Assembly (NCBI GenBank): GCA_947480015.1
Contig: CANKBS010000020.1
Span: forward strand, 1-64,000
Direction: 5' to 3'
Length of the DNA stretch: 64,000 nt
DNA from: Sphingobacteriaceae bacterium
GTDB taxonomy: Bacteria; Bacteroidota; Bacteroidia; B-17B0; Aurantibacillaceae
Part shown: positions 10,801 through 21,320 of the stretch, in pieces
How the letters are laid out: each line of letters starts with the position of its first letter
How positions within the stretch are numbered: position 1 is the stretch's first letter
Translations under genes and position numbers: made by a program
Notes under the pieces: model-generated
Told to the model about the DNA's origin: nothing
Databases searched by the model: none
The model's input: the letters and a program-made list of their open reading frames with translations, nothing else

Positions 10801-10881
10801 CTTTGCGGTTAAATTTTTTTTGAGACGGATTAATAATTAATTTTATATCAAACTTAGAGAAATATAAAAGAGCTATTTTAC

Positions 10882-12294
10882 ATGGAAGCTATAAATTATA
10901 ACAAAGTGCGGTCAATAACCTTAAAAGCCTTTGAAAACATTGTGGGGACAGATTATATAAGTGTAGATCACGAGCAACTTGAAAAATACGGCCAAGATGA
11001 GACCGAGGACTTTATTTACCATGCTGAGGTGGTTTTAAAACCACAAACCGTTGAACAGGTTGCGGCCATAGCCAAACTTTGTAATGAAGAGAAGATTCCA
11101 TTAACCACCCGTGGTGCAGGAACAGGTTTGAGTGGCGGTGCCTTGCCAATAAAAGGAGGGGTGTTATTGAGCATGGAAAAATTTAATAAGATCCTGAGTA
11201 TAGATGAACGTAATTTACAAGCTGCCGTTGAACCAGGTGTCATTAACTATATTTTTCAGGAAGAGGTAAAAAAAGTGGGATTGTTCTATCCCCCCGATCC
11301 GGCCTCTTGGGGCAGTTGCAGTTTGGGTGGTAACATTGCCCACAGCAGTGGTGGACCAAAGGCGGTGAAATATGGTACGACCCGCGATTATGTGTTGAAT
11401 TTGCAAGTGGTTTTAACCAGTGGTGAAATTATATGGACAGGCGCTAATACTTTAAAATATTCTACCGGATATAATTTAACGCACCTTATGGTTGGGAGTG
11501 AAGGAACATTGGGTATAGTGACAAAAATTGTTTTTAAATTAATTCCTTTGCCGAAGCATGACCTCTTAATGCTGGTACCATTTAAAAGTGCCGAGAATGC
11601 CTGTAAAGCAGTAGCAGAGGTGTTTAAGGCAGGCATTGTTCCTAGCGCGATGGAGTTTATGGAACGTGATGCTATTGACTGGAGTATAAAATATTCGGGG
11701 GAAGTTAACTTCGACATAAAAGCCGATTGGCAGGCCTTATTGCTGATTGAGGTAGACGGTAACAATCAAGATGTTTTGATGTTAGACTGTGAACAGATCA
11801 GTACAGTAATGCAGGCGAATGATTGTGATGAGATTTTATTTGCGGATAGTGCCGAACAAAAAAATGCCTTATGGAAGATCAGAAGAAAAGTAGGGGAGGC
11901 TGTAAAAAGTAATTCGGTGTATAAAGAAGAAGATACGGTTGTGCCCAGAGCAGAACTGCCTGTACTTTTAAAGGGTGTGAAAGCCATTGGAAAAAAATAT
12001 GGTTTTAGTTCGGTGTGTTACGGACATGCCGGCGATGGTAATTTGCATGTAAATATTATTAAGGGCGATCTGTCTGATGAAGTTTGGGATAAAGATCTTC
12101 CTAAAGGCATTAAAGAAATATTTGAATTGTGTAAATCGCTGGGAGGCACTATTAGCGGTGAACACGGCATTGGGCTGGTACAAAAACCTTATTTACCCAT
12201 TGTTTTTAGTCCTTACCATTTAGACCTGATGAAAGGCATAAAAAAAGTATTCGATCCTAATTACATTTTAAATCCGGGTAAGATTTTTGACTAG
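10882..12294 (+). CDS. FAD-binding oxidoreductase (GlcD / D-lactate dehydrogenase-like)
   Basis: PLTTRGAGTGLSGGALPIKGGVLLSMEKFNKI FAD motif; YGHAGDGNLHVNII; GTISGEHGIGLVQK. Confidence 0.92.
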   Translation: MEAINYNKVRSITLKAFENIVGTDYISVDHEQLEKYGQDETEDFIYHAEVVLKPQTVEQVAAIAKLCNEEKIPLTTRGAGTGLSGGALPIKGGVLLSMEKFNKILSIDERNLQAAVEPGVINYIFQEEVKKVGLFYPPDPASWGSCSLGGNIAHSSGGPKAVKYGTTRDYVLNLQVVLTSGEIIWTGANTLKYSTGYNLTHLMVGSEGTLGIVTKIVFKLIPLPKHDLLMLVPFKSAENACKAVAEVFKAGIVPSAMEFMERDAIDWSIKYSGEVNFDIKADWQALLLIEVDGNNQDVLMLDCEQISTVMQANDCDEILFADSAEQKNALWKIRRKVGEAVKSNSVYKEEDTVVPRAELPVLLKGVKAIGKKYGFSSVCYGHAGDGNLHVNIIKGDLSDEVWDKDLPKGIKEIFELCKSLGGTISGEHGIGLVQKPYLPIVFSPYHLDLMKGIKKVFDPNYILNPGKIFD

Positions 12295-12295
12295 C

Positions 12296-12522
12296 CTTGA
12301 AGGGTTCAAAGGGTTCAACCCTTCGACAGGCTCAGGGTGACGTTCAAAGTTCAAAGGTTCAAAGTTCAAAATAGTTGAAGGGGTTCAAATAGGCTCAAAG
12401 GTTCAAAGTTCAAAATAGTTCAAATAGGTTCAAAAAAGTTTACACTAGTTCAAAAATTGTTTAAACTTCTTCAAAGCGTTACTTTCTTATATGACCTTAG
12501 ATCTCTTATGTGGTTCAAAAGG
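12296..12522. repeat. Degenerate GTTCAAA-type short tandem array with embedded dispersed modules
   Basis: GTTCAAAGTTCAAAGGTTCAAAGTTCAAAATAGTT... units spaced 7-10 bp; CCCTTCGACAGGCTCAGGGTGACG at 12319-12342; TTTCTTATATGACCTTAGATCTCTTATGTGGTTC at 12483-12516. Confidence 0.88.
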
Positions 12523-12539
12523 TTACGAGAGATACGCAA

Positions 12540-13613
12540 TTACTCCAATACCTTATCCTTCGTGTATTTGCGCCATTTATCCAATACGGCTTGCATATCG
12601 GCTGGAATCTCACTATCAAAAAATAATTTTTCTCCGCTAATAGGGTGCGTAATGCCCAGTGTTTTGGCATGCAAGGCTTGACGGGGTAAAAGATTAAAAC
12701 AATTTTGAATAAACTGTTTGTATTTGGCCGAATTAATTCCTTTTAAAATCACATCGCCACCATATTCCTGATCATTAAATAAAAGGTGACCAATGCTTTT
12801 AAAGTGAACACGAATTTGATGCGTTCTTCCTGTTTCGAGTTTACATTCTACAAAGGTGATATAACCAAATCGTTCAATGACCTTATAATGTGTTACGGCG
12901 TGTTTACCATGTTCGCTGCCTTCGGGGAAAACATACATTTTTTTGCGGTCACGTAAATCACGACCAACATTGCCAACAATAGTACCTTCATCTTCCTTTA
13001 AATCGCCCCAACAAATGGCAATGTATTTACGATCCATGGTGCGGTCGAAAAAATCTTTTGCTAAACGCGTCATGGCCAGTTCGGTTTTAGCAATGATAAT
13101 AATGCCCGAGGTGTTTTTATCAATGCGGTGCACCAAACCCGGTCTGTCAAGATAGAGATCGTTGTTTAATTTGGTTCTTGATTTGGGTAAATTTTTAAAA
13201 TGAAATACGAGGGCATTTACCAAAGTACCCGTGTAATTGCCATAGGCCGGATGGACCACCATGCCCGGTTTTTTATTTATTAGGGCAATGTAATCGTCTT
13301 CAAAAACAATGTTGAGTGGAATATCTTCGGCAAGAATTTCAAAGCTGCGAGGCGGAACCGTTAGAACGATCGAGATCTCATCCAAGGGTTTTATTTTGTA
13401 ATTCGATTTGGTAGGTTTTCCATTCACCAAAACAAAACCGGCATCGCAGGCATTCTGCACTTTAGTACGGGTAGTGTTGGCCACACGAATCATGATAAAT
13501 TTATCAATACGCATGGTCACCTGACCTTTTTCAACTTTAATGTGATGGTGTTCGTAAAGGGCCTGATCTTCGTCGGTACCTAATTCTTCGGGGTCTTCAA
13601 CCAAATCGGGCAT
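12540..13613 (-). CDS. RluA family pseudouridine synthase (RluD-like, with S4 domain)
   Basis: S4-like RIDKFIMIRVANTTRTKVQNACDAGFVLVNGK; catalytic GLVHRIDKNTSGIIIIAKTE; LETGRTHQIRVHFKSIGHLL. Confidence 0.94.
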   Translation of the reverse strand: MPDLVEDPEELGTDEDQALYEHHHIKVEKGQVTMRIDKFIMIRVANTTRTKVQNACDAGFVLVNGKPTKSNYKIKPLDEISIVLTVPPRSFEILAEDIPLNIVFEDDYIALINKKPGMVVHPAYGNYTGTLVNALVFHFKNLPKSRTKLNNDLYLDRPGLVHRIDKNTSGIIIIAKTELAMTRLAKDFFDRTMDRKYIAICWGDLKEDEGTIVGNVGRDLRDRKKMYVFPEGSEHGKHAVTHYKVIERFGYITFVECKLETGRTHQIRVHFKSIGHLLFNDQEYGGDVILKGINSAKYKQFIQNCFNLLPRQALHAKTLGITHPISGEKLFFDSEIPADMQAVLDKWRKYTKDKVLE

Positions 13614-13620
13614 AGTGTAA

Positions 13621-15576
13621 TTAATGTTGTAAAATTATTTTTTGTTGTTGCAGGGTTTTGCCGTTTTCTTTGAGTGAAAGAAAATAAATACCTGATGACA
13701 ATGTGCTTGTGTTAACAGCTTGTTTGGTGTTTTCAAGACTGCCGTTTAATAGGTCTTGTCCCAATGTATTATAAACGTGGTAAGTAACATGCGGTAATTG
13801 AGGGCCACTAATAAAAAACTCTTCACGCGAGGGATTTGGATAAATTATAAATAGGTCCTTATCATTTTTGGCGTATTCGTTTATCCCAACAGGAGGTGGC
13901 ACATAGCCGCCAAATACGGGGTGAATTAAAAGCGAGCCTCTGAATACCGACTGCGTCCAGCCGCTTCCCGAATCGAAATAAGTATTTGTATGACTGTCGT
14001 AATTTTTATCAAAACCCACGGCTATCCCATCGGGCGATTCCTGCTGAAAGCCTAGGTAGTACGTGCCCGGACCCAGAATGACTTTTTGACTGAGTTGATA
14101 TTCCGGAATAGCTCTAAAGTTTGTGTCGTAAAAAATGGGAAGTTTAGCGGCATCTAGATGAATGCGGCTTCCCGGACCATTTGTGCCACCGTCGGCCCAA
14201 ATACTCATGGTAAAATGCGAGGTTGAGTGGGTGTTACTTACAACCGAAACCATACCAACCGGATCAAAATAAATACGCATGGCCCGCAGTGTATCGGTTA
14301 CATTAACTCTAATTTTAATGGCGATTTTTCCACCCACACCGGTCACATAATAACCGGCTTCGGCGCTTCCATCGTCGTAAGCGTAATAGTTTCTAAATGG
14401 ATGATATTGTATAACGGTATCGTTTTCGAGAATAAAATCAGAACTGCTGGTTGTGCCGCGATCTACCACGTGTTTGATCATAAAATCGGTACTGTCGGTC
14501 ATGTTTGGAAAGAGATAGGTAAAACTGGCATCACCCGCCGGATTGCTGATTGGCTGGAAGGAACAGTAACCAACGGATTTAAAAGGGCCTAAATTATCGT
14601 TACTGCCGGGATAGGAATATACATTAGCTCCTGATTGATTGTATAGTTTGTTTTCGTATTTAAAACTAATTTGCTGACTGTAATTATTTTTTATGAGCAC
14701 CGAATTTTTGTGCGACATTTCTGAACTTTTATATTGTTGAAATGGCATGGCCGAATAATCTTTGAGGAAGGGTGTAGGAACATTGGCAAACGTAAGGTCG
14801 TTGTAAAGCGTATCACCAATCGAATCGCGATTCATGTTGAGGTATACATAATCTAAATTCCAGTGATCAAAATCACCGGCAGTAGTGGCTTTATTTCTAA
14901 ATCGAAAACGAAAACCATCATGAAAATAATCAGGATCCTTAATTGAAATAAAAGCTCTGTAAAAGGCGGTATCACTAAAATTCACATTATTACTGCCTTG
15001 TTTTCTCCAAACCGGAACCCATTTATTTAATAAGGGTTTGTATAAATCAAGAATTAAACTGTCGTTAAGTTCAGGGTTTTCACCATTGCCTCTGGCTTGA
15101 TAATAAAAGGTGAGTCCCACTTTATCGGTAGGAATTATAGTATGTGAGTTAGGGGTTGTATAAAGATTGATGGGCAATGAGGTGAGCGTATCGGCAGGTT
15201 TAGAACTGGCAAGATTTAAAAGGCCCGGAGTATAAGGATAACCGTGTTTGTTCAGTCCATCAAAAGTGGCTACACCAATACTTGGTGGGGCTATGGGGAA
15301 ACCTGAATTAATATATACATTCGAGTCGGCCCAGAGGCTGGCTTTTGGGTATTTGGTTTTGGTGCAGTAAGAAAAGTCGTCGAGAAAGGGAATGGATAGT
15401 GACGTGGACTGAGGTTTATTTTGTGGCGATTGTTGGTTCTGTTGTTGCAACTGCTCATTTGGTCCAAGTGCTTTATAAACGTAGCTTAAATTGGATGACA
15501 AAGGCTTAAGGCTCTCTTGAGCGAAAGCAGACAGGCAAAGGAATGGAAAAATAAAATTACAAACGAACCTTGTCAT
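13621..15576 (-). CDS. T9SS type A sorting domain-containing protein
   Basis: Signal peptide; C-term IIYPNPSREEFFISG...YHVYNTLGQDLL...LSSGIYFLSLKENGK. Confidence 0.88.
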   Translation of the reverse strand: MTRFVCNFIFPFLCLSAFAQESLKPLSSNLSYVYKALGPNEQLQQQNQQSPQNKPQSTSLSIPFLDDFSYCTKTKYPKASLWADSNVYINSGFPIAPPSIGVATFDGLNKHGYPYTPGLLNLASSKPADTLTSLPINLYTTPNSHTIIPTDKVGLTFYYQARGNGENPELNDSLILDLYKPLLNKWVPVWRKQGSNNVNFSDTAFYRAFISIKDPDYFHDGFRFRFRNKATTAGDFDHWNLDYVYLNMNRDSIGDTLYNDLTFANVPTPFLKDYSAMPFQQYKSSEMSHKNSVLIKNNYSQQISFKYENKLYNQSGANVYSYPGSNDNLGPFKSVGYCSFQPISNPAGDASFTYLFPNMTDSTDFMIKHVVDRGTTSSSDFILENDTVIQYHPFRNYYAYDDGSAEAGYYVTGVGGKIAIKIRVNVTDTLRAMRIYFDPVGMVSVVSNTHSTSHFTMSIWADGGTNGPGSRIHLDAAKLPIFYDTNFRAIPEYQLSQKVILGPGTYYLGFQQESPDGIAVGFDKNYDSHTNTYFDSGSGWTQSVFRGSLLIHPVFGGYVPPPVGINEYAKNDKDLFIIYPNPSREEFFISGPQLPHVTYHVYNTLGQDLLNGSLENTKQAVNTSTLSSGIYFLSLKENGKTLQQQKIILQH

Positions 15577-15594
15577 GAATGGCTTAAATTTAGT

Positions 15595-16185
15595 TTATTG
15601 GGCAACCTGACTTGTGTCGGCGCTGGCATCATAATATGCATCTTTTCTGCCCACCACCAGGTCAACCGCCGTACCTTTTTTAATACCGGTACCCGGTTCA
15701 ACACTTCTACCTTTAACAAGTTGTGCTAACACACAGCCATTGCAATCGGACGCTTTTTCACTAATACCACCCGTTTTTAAACCATAACTACTCAAAATAA
15801 GACGGGCTTGTCTTTCACTTCTATCAACCAATTTTGGCATAATAACCTGTGGGGCAACCATACCTGTAACGTAAAGATAGATGGTTCTATTGTGTTTTAC
15901 TTTAGCTTTTATAACAGGGTCTTGCCAAAGTACAATCCCCGATTTTTCTCTCGGGTCGTAAATACTATCAATTATTTTGTAACTAATGTCTTTGTCTTTA
16001 ACAAACTCATCAAGTTGACTTATTTGTTGGCCTTTAAAATCGGGTACTTCGGTGTATTCGCCATGCTGGGTGTAGGATGAGAGCCAACGAAGACTAACGA
16101 ATAAAATGATAAAAATAAGGGCTACAATTATGCCCAACTGAACTAGAAATGTTTTTGATTTAAAAAATGCTAAAATACCTTGCAT
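15595..16185 (-). CDS. PASTA domain-containing protein
   Basis: N-terminal TM segment then PASTA-like units (VPDFKGQQISQLDEFV..., MPKLVDRSERQARLILSSYGLKTG...GTAVDLVVG). Confidence 0.85.
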   Translation of the reverse strand: MQGILAFFKSKTFLVQLGIIVALIFIILFVSLRWLSSYTQHGEYTEVPDFKGQQISQLDEFVKDKDISYKIIDSIYDPREKSGIVLWQDPVIKAKVKHNRTIYLYVTGMVAPQVIMPKLVDRSERQARLILSSYGLKTGGISEKASDCNGCVLAQLVKGRSVEPGTGIKKGTAVDLVVGRKDAYYDASADTSQVAQ

Positions 16186-16221
16186 AAACCTTTGCTAATA
16201 ATTGATTTTTTTTGGAAAGAA

Positions 16222-16647
16222 CTAGGCATGTTCGATCTGAGGTTCATGAACGACTACTTTAAATAGCACGATTACCATGGCGCCGACAATTTGTTCGGTC
16301 ATTTGCCAAATACAATCCATCATGAGGTGTTGCATGCTTAAGTGGCGGGTAAGAGAAATATTCACAATGGTAGCAACCATAAAGAGTGAGAAACCTGCAA
16401 TTACACCGCAAATCACCCCTCTAACAAAAAAATTGCGAATCTTTTTCATGACCTGCGATTCGTACAAGAGGTAAATACCTGCTCCAAAAATTAGATAGGT
16501 GAATGCAGCAAAGGTAACAAACCAAACAAGTGGAAATTGAATGCGTTTAAAATCATTTAAGAAAACACCATGCCATACATAAAATAGTGTAAACATCACT
16601 ATTGCGGAAAAAATCCAGGACAGAAAAAATCGATAACCTACCTTCAT
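16222..16647 (-). CDS. Hypothetical integral membrane protein
   Basis: 141 aa, about 4 hydrophobic segments. Confidence 0.65.
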   Translation of the reverse strand: MKVGYRFFLSWIFSAIVMFTLFYVWHGVFLNDFKRIQFPLVWFVTFAAFTYLIFGAGIYLLYESQVMKKIRNFFVRGVICGVIAGFSLFMVATIVNISLTRHLSMQHLMMDCIWQMTEQIVGAMVIVLFKVVVHEPQIEHA

Positions 16648-16910
16648 TTAATATACAACAAAGATAGTTAAAAATGAATCCCTTTTTTACAAATAAGCAT
16701 AATTATTAAGCAAAAATGTGTTTTTGATTGCCCGCTGCCGGGCGAAATTTTGCCCTAACTTTTTAAGGTCATTTTAAATTACTAAGGCTGGGATAAGACT
16801 CCAACCAAAAAGAAAAAATGGTGGATGAAAAACCTGGTTTAAGCTGAATTTGTTTAAAACGGCCAAGACTTAGGACATTCGTGAGACCTTCGTATGTTCA
16901 AAAATTAATT

Positions 16911-16918
16911 TATATTTG
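16911..16918 (+). promoter_or_regulatory. Bacteroidota -7 promoter box, immediately upstream of an ATG
   Basis: TATATTTG ending 6 bp before the ATG at 16925. Confidence 0.5.
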
Positions 16919-16924
16919 TAACAC

Positions 16925-18508
16925 ATGGTATTCTTTAAAAAAATTTGGCTGCTTGGCCCTGTACTACTCTTACTTTTGGGCTGCAGAAAATCAACCAATG
17001 CCAACTGGGATGTGGATGTGGTGCTACCGGTAGTTAATTCGGTTTTGGATATCAAAAATTTTGTGGGGGATAGTTTATTTAAAACGGATAAAAACGGTTT
17101 GATGACCCTAAGCATTCACCGACAGATTGCCTATATAAAACTCGATTCCTTATTGAATTTGCCTGATACAACTTTTATTAGCAAGTTTACCAATACTGTT
17201 TTTCCGATTGGACTTCAACCTGGAGACAGCTTTACAAACGCCCCCATCACCGAACTCAGTTTTAATGTTGGAACCGGTATTGAATTGAAGCGGGTAGATA
17301 TCAGGCAAGGATTATTACACATAAAATTTAGTAATGATCTTTCTCAGCCACTTGATATTCGCTATGTAATTGCAAACGCCACTAAATATGGACCCTTAGT
17401 CATTACAGAAACCATTCCGCCCGGACAAAATTCACTTGTTAAGGAATATGACCTTTCGGGATATAGTTTAAACATGCAAGGTATTTCGGGCAATAAATTT
17501 AATACCATATCTCAGGCTTATACATTGGCCTTAAATCCGGCTGCCACTTCTTCTGTTACTATATTCATTGGGCAGGGTGCCGCCCTTGAATTGGGTTATT
17601 CTGAAATAATACCACAATATGCCGAAGGGTATTTTGGAAATCAAAGCGTTAATCTTGCCTTGGATACGGCCAGAGTGGGTTTGGTTAAAAACTTCAAAGC
17701 TTCTAATTTTTTATTGAGCGATGCCACCATGAATTTCTCCATCATTAATGAGTTTGGCGCTGAATTCAGGGGTAATCTCACCAATGTAAAATCCATAAAT
17801 ACGCCAGATAATAAACTCATACAACTTAATAACAGTCATCTATCCAGCATTAATATAAATCCGGCCAGTAAAAATGGATCGGTGATTAGTTCTTCTACAA
17901 CTGTACTTTCTTTTAATACTGCTAATAGCAATATCACTTCCTTTATTTCAAATTTACCCGATAAACTCACCTATCAAGGTCAAATTGATTTGAATCCGAA
18001 TCAAAATCATAGGGGATGGAGTGATTTTGCCTTTTACAATACCGGTATTAAAATTCTGGCCGACATTAATATTCCTTTAAGGTATACTGCCAATTATTTT
18101 AGATTAAACACCAATTCTGTGACCGATTTTTCAAGTGTGTCGCAATTAGATAAAGTGAATTACGGACGCTTTGTGATTTTTGCCACAAACGGATTTCCTT
18201 TTAATGCCAGCTTACAAGCTTATATGTATAACGATCAAAACCTAGTGATTGATTCGCTTCTTACCTTTGATGCCAACACCATTATGGCCGGAGCTGTGGA
18301 TTATTACAATGTGGTGCAAACACCAACGGCTTCCAAATTAATTATTTCAATGGATAAAGCTAAAATTGAGAACCTAAAAAAATGCAAGTCCATTAAAGTA
18401 GTATCCAACTTTATTATGCCGGTTAATCCGCCCGAAATTAAGATTTTAGATTCGTACCAAATAAGTGTGAACATAGTAGCTGAAGTAAATTATAATGTTG
18501 GTTTGTAA
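16925..18508 (+). CDS. Hypothetical lipoprotein
   Basis: MVFFKKIWLLGPVLLLLLGCRKS lipobox. Confidence 0.8.
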   Translation: MVFFKKIWLLGPVLLLLLGCRKSTNANWDVDVVLPVVNSVLDIKNFVGDSLFKTDKNGLMTLSIHRQIAYIKLDSLLNLPDTTFISKFTNTVFPIGLQPGDSFTNAPITELSFNVGTGIELKRVDIRQGLLHIKFSNDLSQPLDIRYVIANATKYGPLVITETIPPGQNSLVKEYDLSGYSLNMQGISGNKFNTISQAYTLALNPAATSSVTIFIGQGAALELGYSEIIPQYAEGYFGNQSVNLALDTARVGLVKNFKASNFLLSDATMNFSIINEFGAEFRGNLTNVKSINTPDNKLIQLNNSHLSSININPASKNGSVISSSTTVLSFNTANSNITSFISNLPDKLTYQGQIDLNPNQNHRGWSDFAFYNTGIKILADINIPLRYTANYFRLNTNSVTDFSSVSQLDKVNYGRFVIFATNGFPFNASLQAYMYNDQNLVIDSLLTFDANTIMAGAVDYYNVVQTPTASKLIISMDKAKIENLKKCKSIKVVSNFIMPVNPPEIKILDSYQISVNIVAEVNYNVGL

Positions 18509-18517
18509 GAGAAGTTT

Positions 18518-19795
18518 ATGAGAACCCAAAAAAAACAAAAAATAGTATTTTATTTTAGGCTCAACATGTTGTTTGTCCTTTTGATGTTTTTGAGTAAAAC
18601 CTTAAACGCCCAATACAATACCAATTTTCTAAATTATAGTTCAATGGGTCGCAGTGTGTCGGCCAATCTCGATTTTGAGGCAGGCAGCAATGGCATGAGC
18701 ACACCCTTGGTAAACAAACTGTTTTGGGGTGGCTATATTAGTAAGGATGTAAAAGATCAATCGGCCAAGCATTTAAAAGCCAGTAATAATTTCGGCTTGC
18801 TACTTGACTACGATGTAAACGCTTTTGTAAAAGGCAATTATAAATTTGATTATTTAATAGGTGTAAAAAGTCAGGATGTACTAAATGCCACCTACACCCG
18901 AGATTTTTATAATTTGCTTTTTTATGGAAACGGCGCCTACAAAGGGAAAACAGCCAATATTGGCAATTCCAGTGTAAATGCCCTTCGTTTTAATCAAGTA
19001 ACGTTTGGTGCCGTTTTACACAAGGTGGATTCGGTTGGTAAAATCGGCATTTCTGTTTCGCTTATTCAGGGGCAACAATTGTTTGATGTGAAAACTAACG
19101 CTAATTCCAGTTTGTACACTTCACCCGATGGCACGGAACTTATTTTTAATTCTAATTTTAATATGGCGCTGAGCGACACCACGCGTAAAAACCCCTTAAG
19201 CTTTAATGGCATAGGGGCCAGTGCCGATATCTTTTTTGAAACGCCATACAAAAGCCGTATTGGGAAGCGCAGTGTATTAATTGTAAACGCTAACAATTTG
19301 GGTTTTATACATTGGCAAAATAATTCGGTGCAATATAGCAGCGATTCGAGTTTGCGTTATACGGGTTATAATATTCATAGTATAAATGATCTGCGCGATT
19401 CTACCATTAATCGTTTAAAAAGCGATAGTTTGGTTCAGAATCTTTCTAATGCCCGTCACCAGTCTTTTAACGTAAACATACCAACCAATTTAGTAATTTT
19501 AAATAAGGTTTATTTTTCGGAAATATTTAGTTTGACTTTAGGTTTCAGACATATTTTTAATGCCAATTATGTGCCCTATGTGTTTTTGGAACCGGAGTAC
19601 AAATACAAAAATTTTATTTTTGGATTGCATACCGGATACGGGGGTTATGTGAGGTTAAACGTGGGTGCTAACATTACTTGGAACAGCAAAGCCTGGTTTT
19701 TACGCTTGGGAAGTAATAGTTTACAAGGTTATTTTTTTCCTAACATCACTTATGGACAAGGATTGTATTTAAGCTTAGCAAAAAAAATAAAATGA
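18518..19795 (+). CDS. Outer-membrane protein, DUF5723-like
   Basis: Signal peptide; NYSSMGRSVSANLDFEAGSNG...NFIFGLHTGYGGYVRLNVGANITWNSKAWFLRLGS beta-barrel-like pattern; ends overlapping the next start. Confidence 0.65.
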   Translation: MRTQKKQKIVFYFRLNMLFVLLMFLSKTLNAQYNTNFLNYSSMGRSVSANLDFEAGSNGMSTPLVNKLFWGGYISKDVKDQSAKHLKASNNFGLLLDYDVNAFVKGNYKFDYLIGVKSQDVLNATYTRDFYNLLFYGNGAYKGKTANIGNSSVNALRFNQVTFGAVLHKVDSVGKIGISVSLIQGQQLFDVKTNANSSLYTSPDGTELIFNSNFNMALSDTTRKNPLSFNGIGASADIFFETPYKSRIGKRSVLIVNANNLGFIHWQNNSVQYSSDSSLRYTGYNIHSINDLRDSTINRLKSDSLVQNLSNARHQSFNVNIPTNLVILNKVYFSEIFSLTLGFRHIFNANYVPYVFLEPEYKYKNFIFGLHTGYGGYVRLNVGANITWNSKAWFLRLGSNSLQGYFFPNITYGQGLYLSLAKKIK

Positions 19796-21276
19796 GAAAA
19801 CAACTTATTTACATTCTGGCTTTGCTGAGTTTATTGGTATCAGCGCAGCCCCCCGATAAATTTTATACCAAATTTGGAGGCTCAGGAATTGATATCGGCT
19901 ATGGTGTAAAAGAAACGTTTGATCGCCAATATGTGGTGATTGGTTCTACCAGCAGTTATGGGGCAGGAGGGATGGATGCCTTTATGTTGTTGGTTGACAG
20001 CATGGGGCAACTCAAATGGCAAAAAACCTTTGGTGGCATAGGCACCGATGAAGGAAAAAGTATTTTAGTGAACCCTGCAGATAGTGGTTTTGTGTTTGCA
20101 GGTTATACAAACTCTTTTGGTTTTGGGGGGTATGATGTATATGTGGTGCGAACGGATAAAAACGGCAACATTATTTGGGAAAAAAGTTTTGGTGGTTTTG
20201 ACTGGGATTTTGGAAATGATTTGGTTTTTGCGGCGGATGGGAATTTGGTAGTTTGTGGCTCTTCCTATAGCAGTACTTATGGCAAAAATGACGGCTATTT
20301 AATAAAAATTAATACGAATTCAGGCAATTTAATTTGGCAAAAAAATTATGGCGGCATAGAGGATGATGAATTTAAAGCGGTTGTTAGAAGAACGGGATCT
20401 GATTTTTATCTTGCTGGTAACTCAAAAAGTTTTGGAGACCTAAACGGCGATATGTTAATGTATAAAATTGGTGCAAACGGAGATTCCCTTACATCTATTG
20501 TTTATGGAGGGTCTAAATATGATGGGGCTAATGATGTTATTGTTTTTGACAATAAGGACATAATTTTAGCGGGTGGAAGTAATAGTTTTACGAATGGAAA
20601 GCGGGATGTTTTTGTGATAAAATTCGATTCTTTAAGCAATGTGATTTGGAAAAAGAATTATGGCCAAAGTGGGGATGATGAGGAATGTTATAAAATAGTT
20701 TTTTCTTTGAGCAGCCTTCTCAACGAAGTAGTATTAATTTATACAACTCAAGAGTCAGGAGCATTTACAAAAAAGGACATCAAAACTATTTACCTAAATA
20801 TTTTTGGGGATTATTTTGGAGGGTACAATAGTGGTAAATTCGGATCCTATGGTGATGATGAAGCATTTGATATAGCCCCTGCAAAAAACAAAGGCTATGT
20901 TCAGGTTGGTTATACTACTGGGTATAATGCCCAAAATAAAGATTTGTTTATAGTTAGACAAGATTCTTTACTTGCCGAAGGAACATTTTCTGTTGTTGGT
21001 ATAAATGAAAATATTTCAAAAGAAGATCAAGTCTCAATTTATCCTAATCCATTTACTTCTCATTTTAATATTGATATTACGGAAATTGAATCTAATTCTT
21101 CTATTCAAATTACTATTTATGATGTTTTTGGGAATCTTCTACTTTCCGAAAAACAGATTATTGTTCGTCAATCAAATATGCTGAAAGTTTCAACAATGGG
21201 ATGGAATTCTGGTGTTTATTCATTGTGTATAAAATCGGACATTAAAACATATCACTCAACAATAATTAAGCAATAA
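19792..21276 (+). CDS. T9SS type A sorting domain protein with beta-propeller-like repeats
   Basis: Repeated W-K-(K)-(T/S/N)-(F/Y)-GG...DD/DE units; C-term SIYPNPFTSHFNIDI...ITIYDVFGNLLLSE...NSGVYSLCIKS. Confidence 0.88.
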   Translation: MRKQLIYILALLSLLVSAQPPDKFYTKFGGSGIDIGYGVKETFDRQYVVIGSTSSYGAGGMDAFMLLVDSMGQLKWQKTFGGIGTDEGKSILVNPADSGFVFAGYTNSFGFGGYDVYVVRTDKNGNIIWEKSFGGFDWDFGNDLVFAADGNLVVCGSSYSSTYGKNDGYLIKINTNSGNLIWQKNYGGIEDDEFKAVVRRTGSDFYLAGNSKSFGDLNGDMLMYKIGANGDSLTSIVYGGSKYDGANDVIVFDNKDIILAGGSNSFTNGKRDVFVIKFDSLSNVIWKKNYGQSGDDEECYKIVFSLSSLLNEVVLIYTTQESGAFTKKDIKTIYLNIFGDYFGGYNSGKFGSYGDDEAFDIAPAKNKGYVQVGYTTGYNAQNKDLFIVRQDSLLAEGTFSVVGINENISKEDQVSIYPNPFTSHFNIDITEIESNSSIQITIYDVFGNLLLSEKQIIVRQSNMLKVSTMGWNSGVYSLCIKSDIKTYHSTIIKQ

Positions 21277-21320
21277 AATAAAATAATTATCTATATTTAT
21301 TCCTTAAGAAGTTTTAGTAA

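Noticed and set aside
12296-12480. CRISPR-like array
   Set aside because: Units are 7-10 bp with no regular 20-40 bp spacers and no cas genes nearby; these are short tandem repeats.
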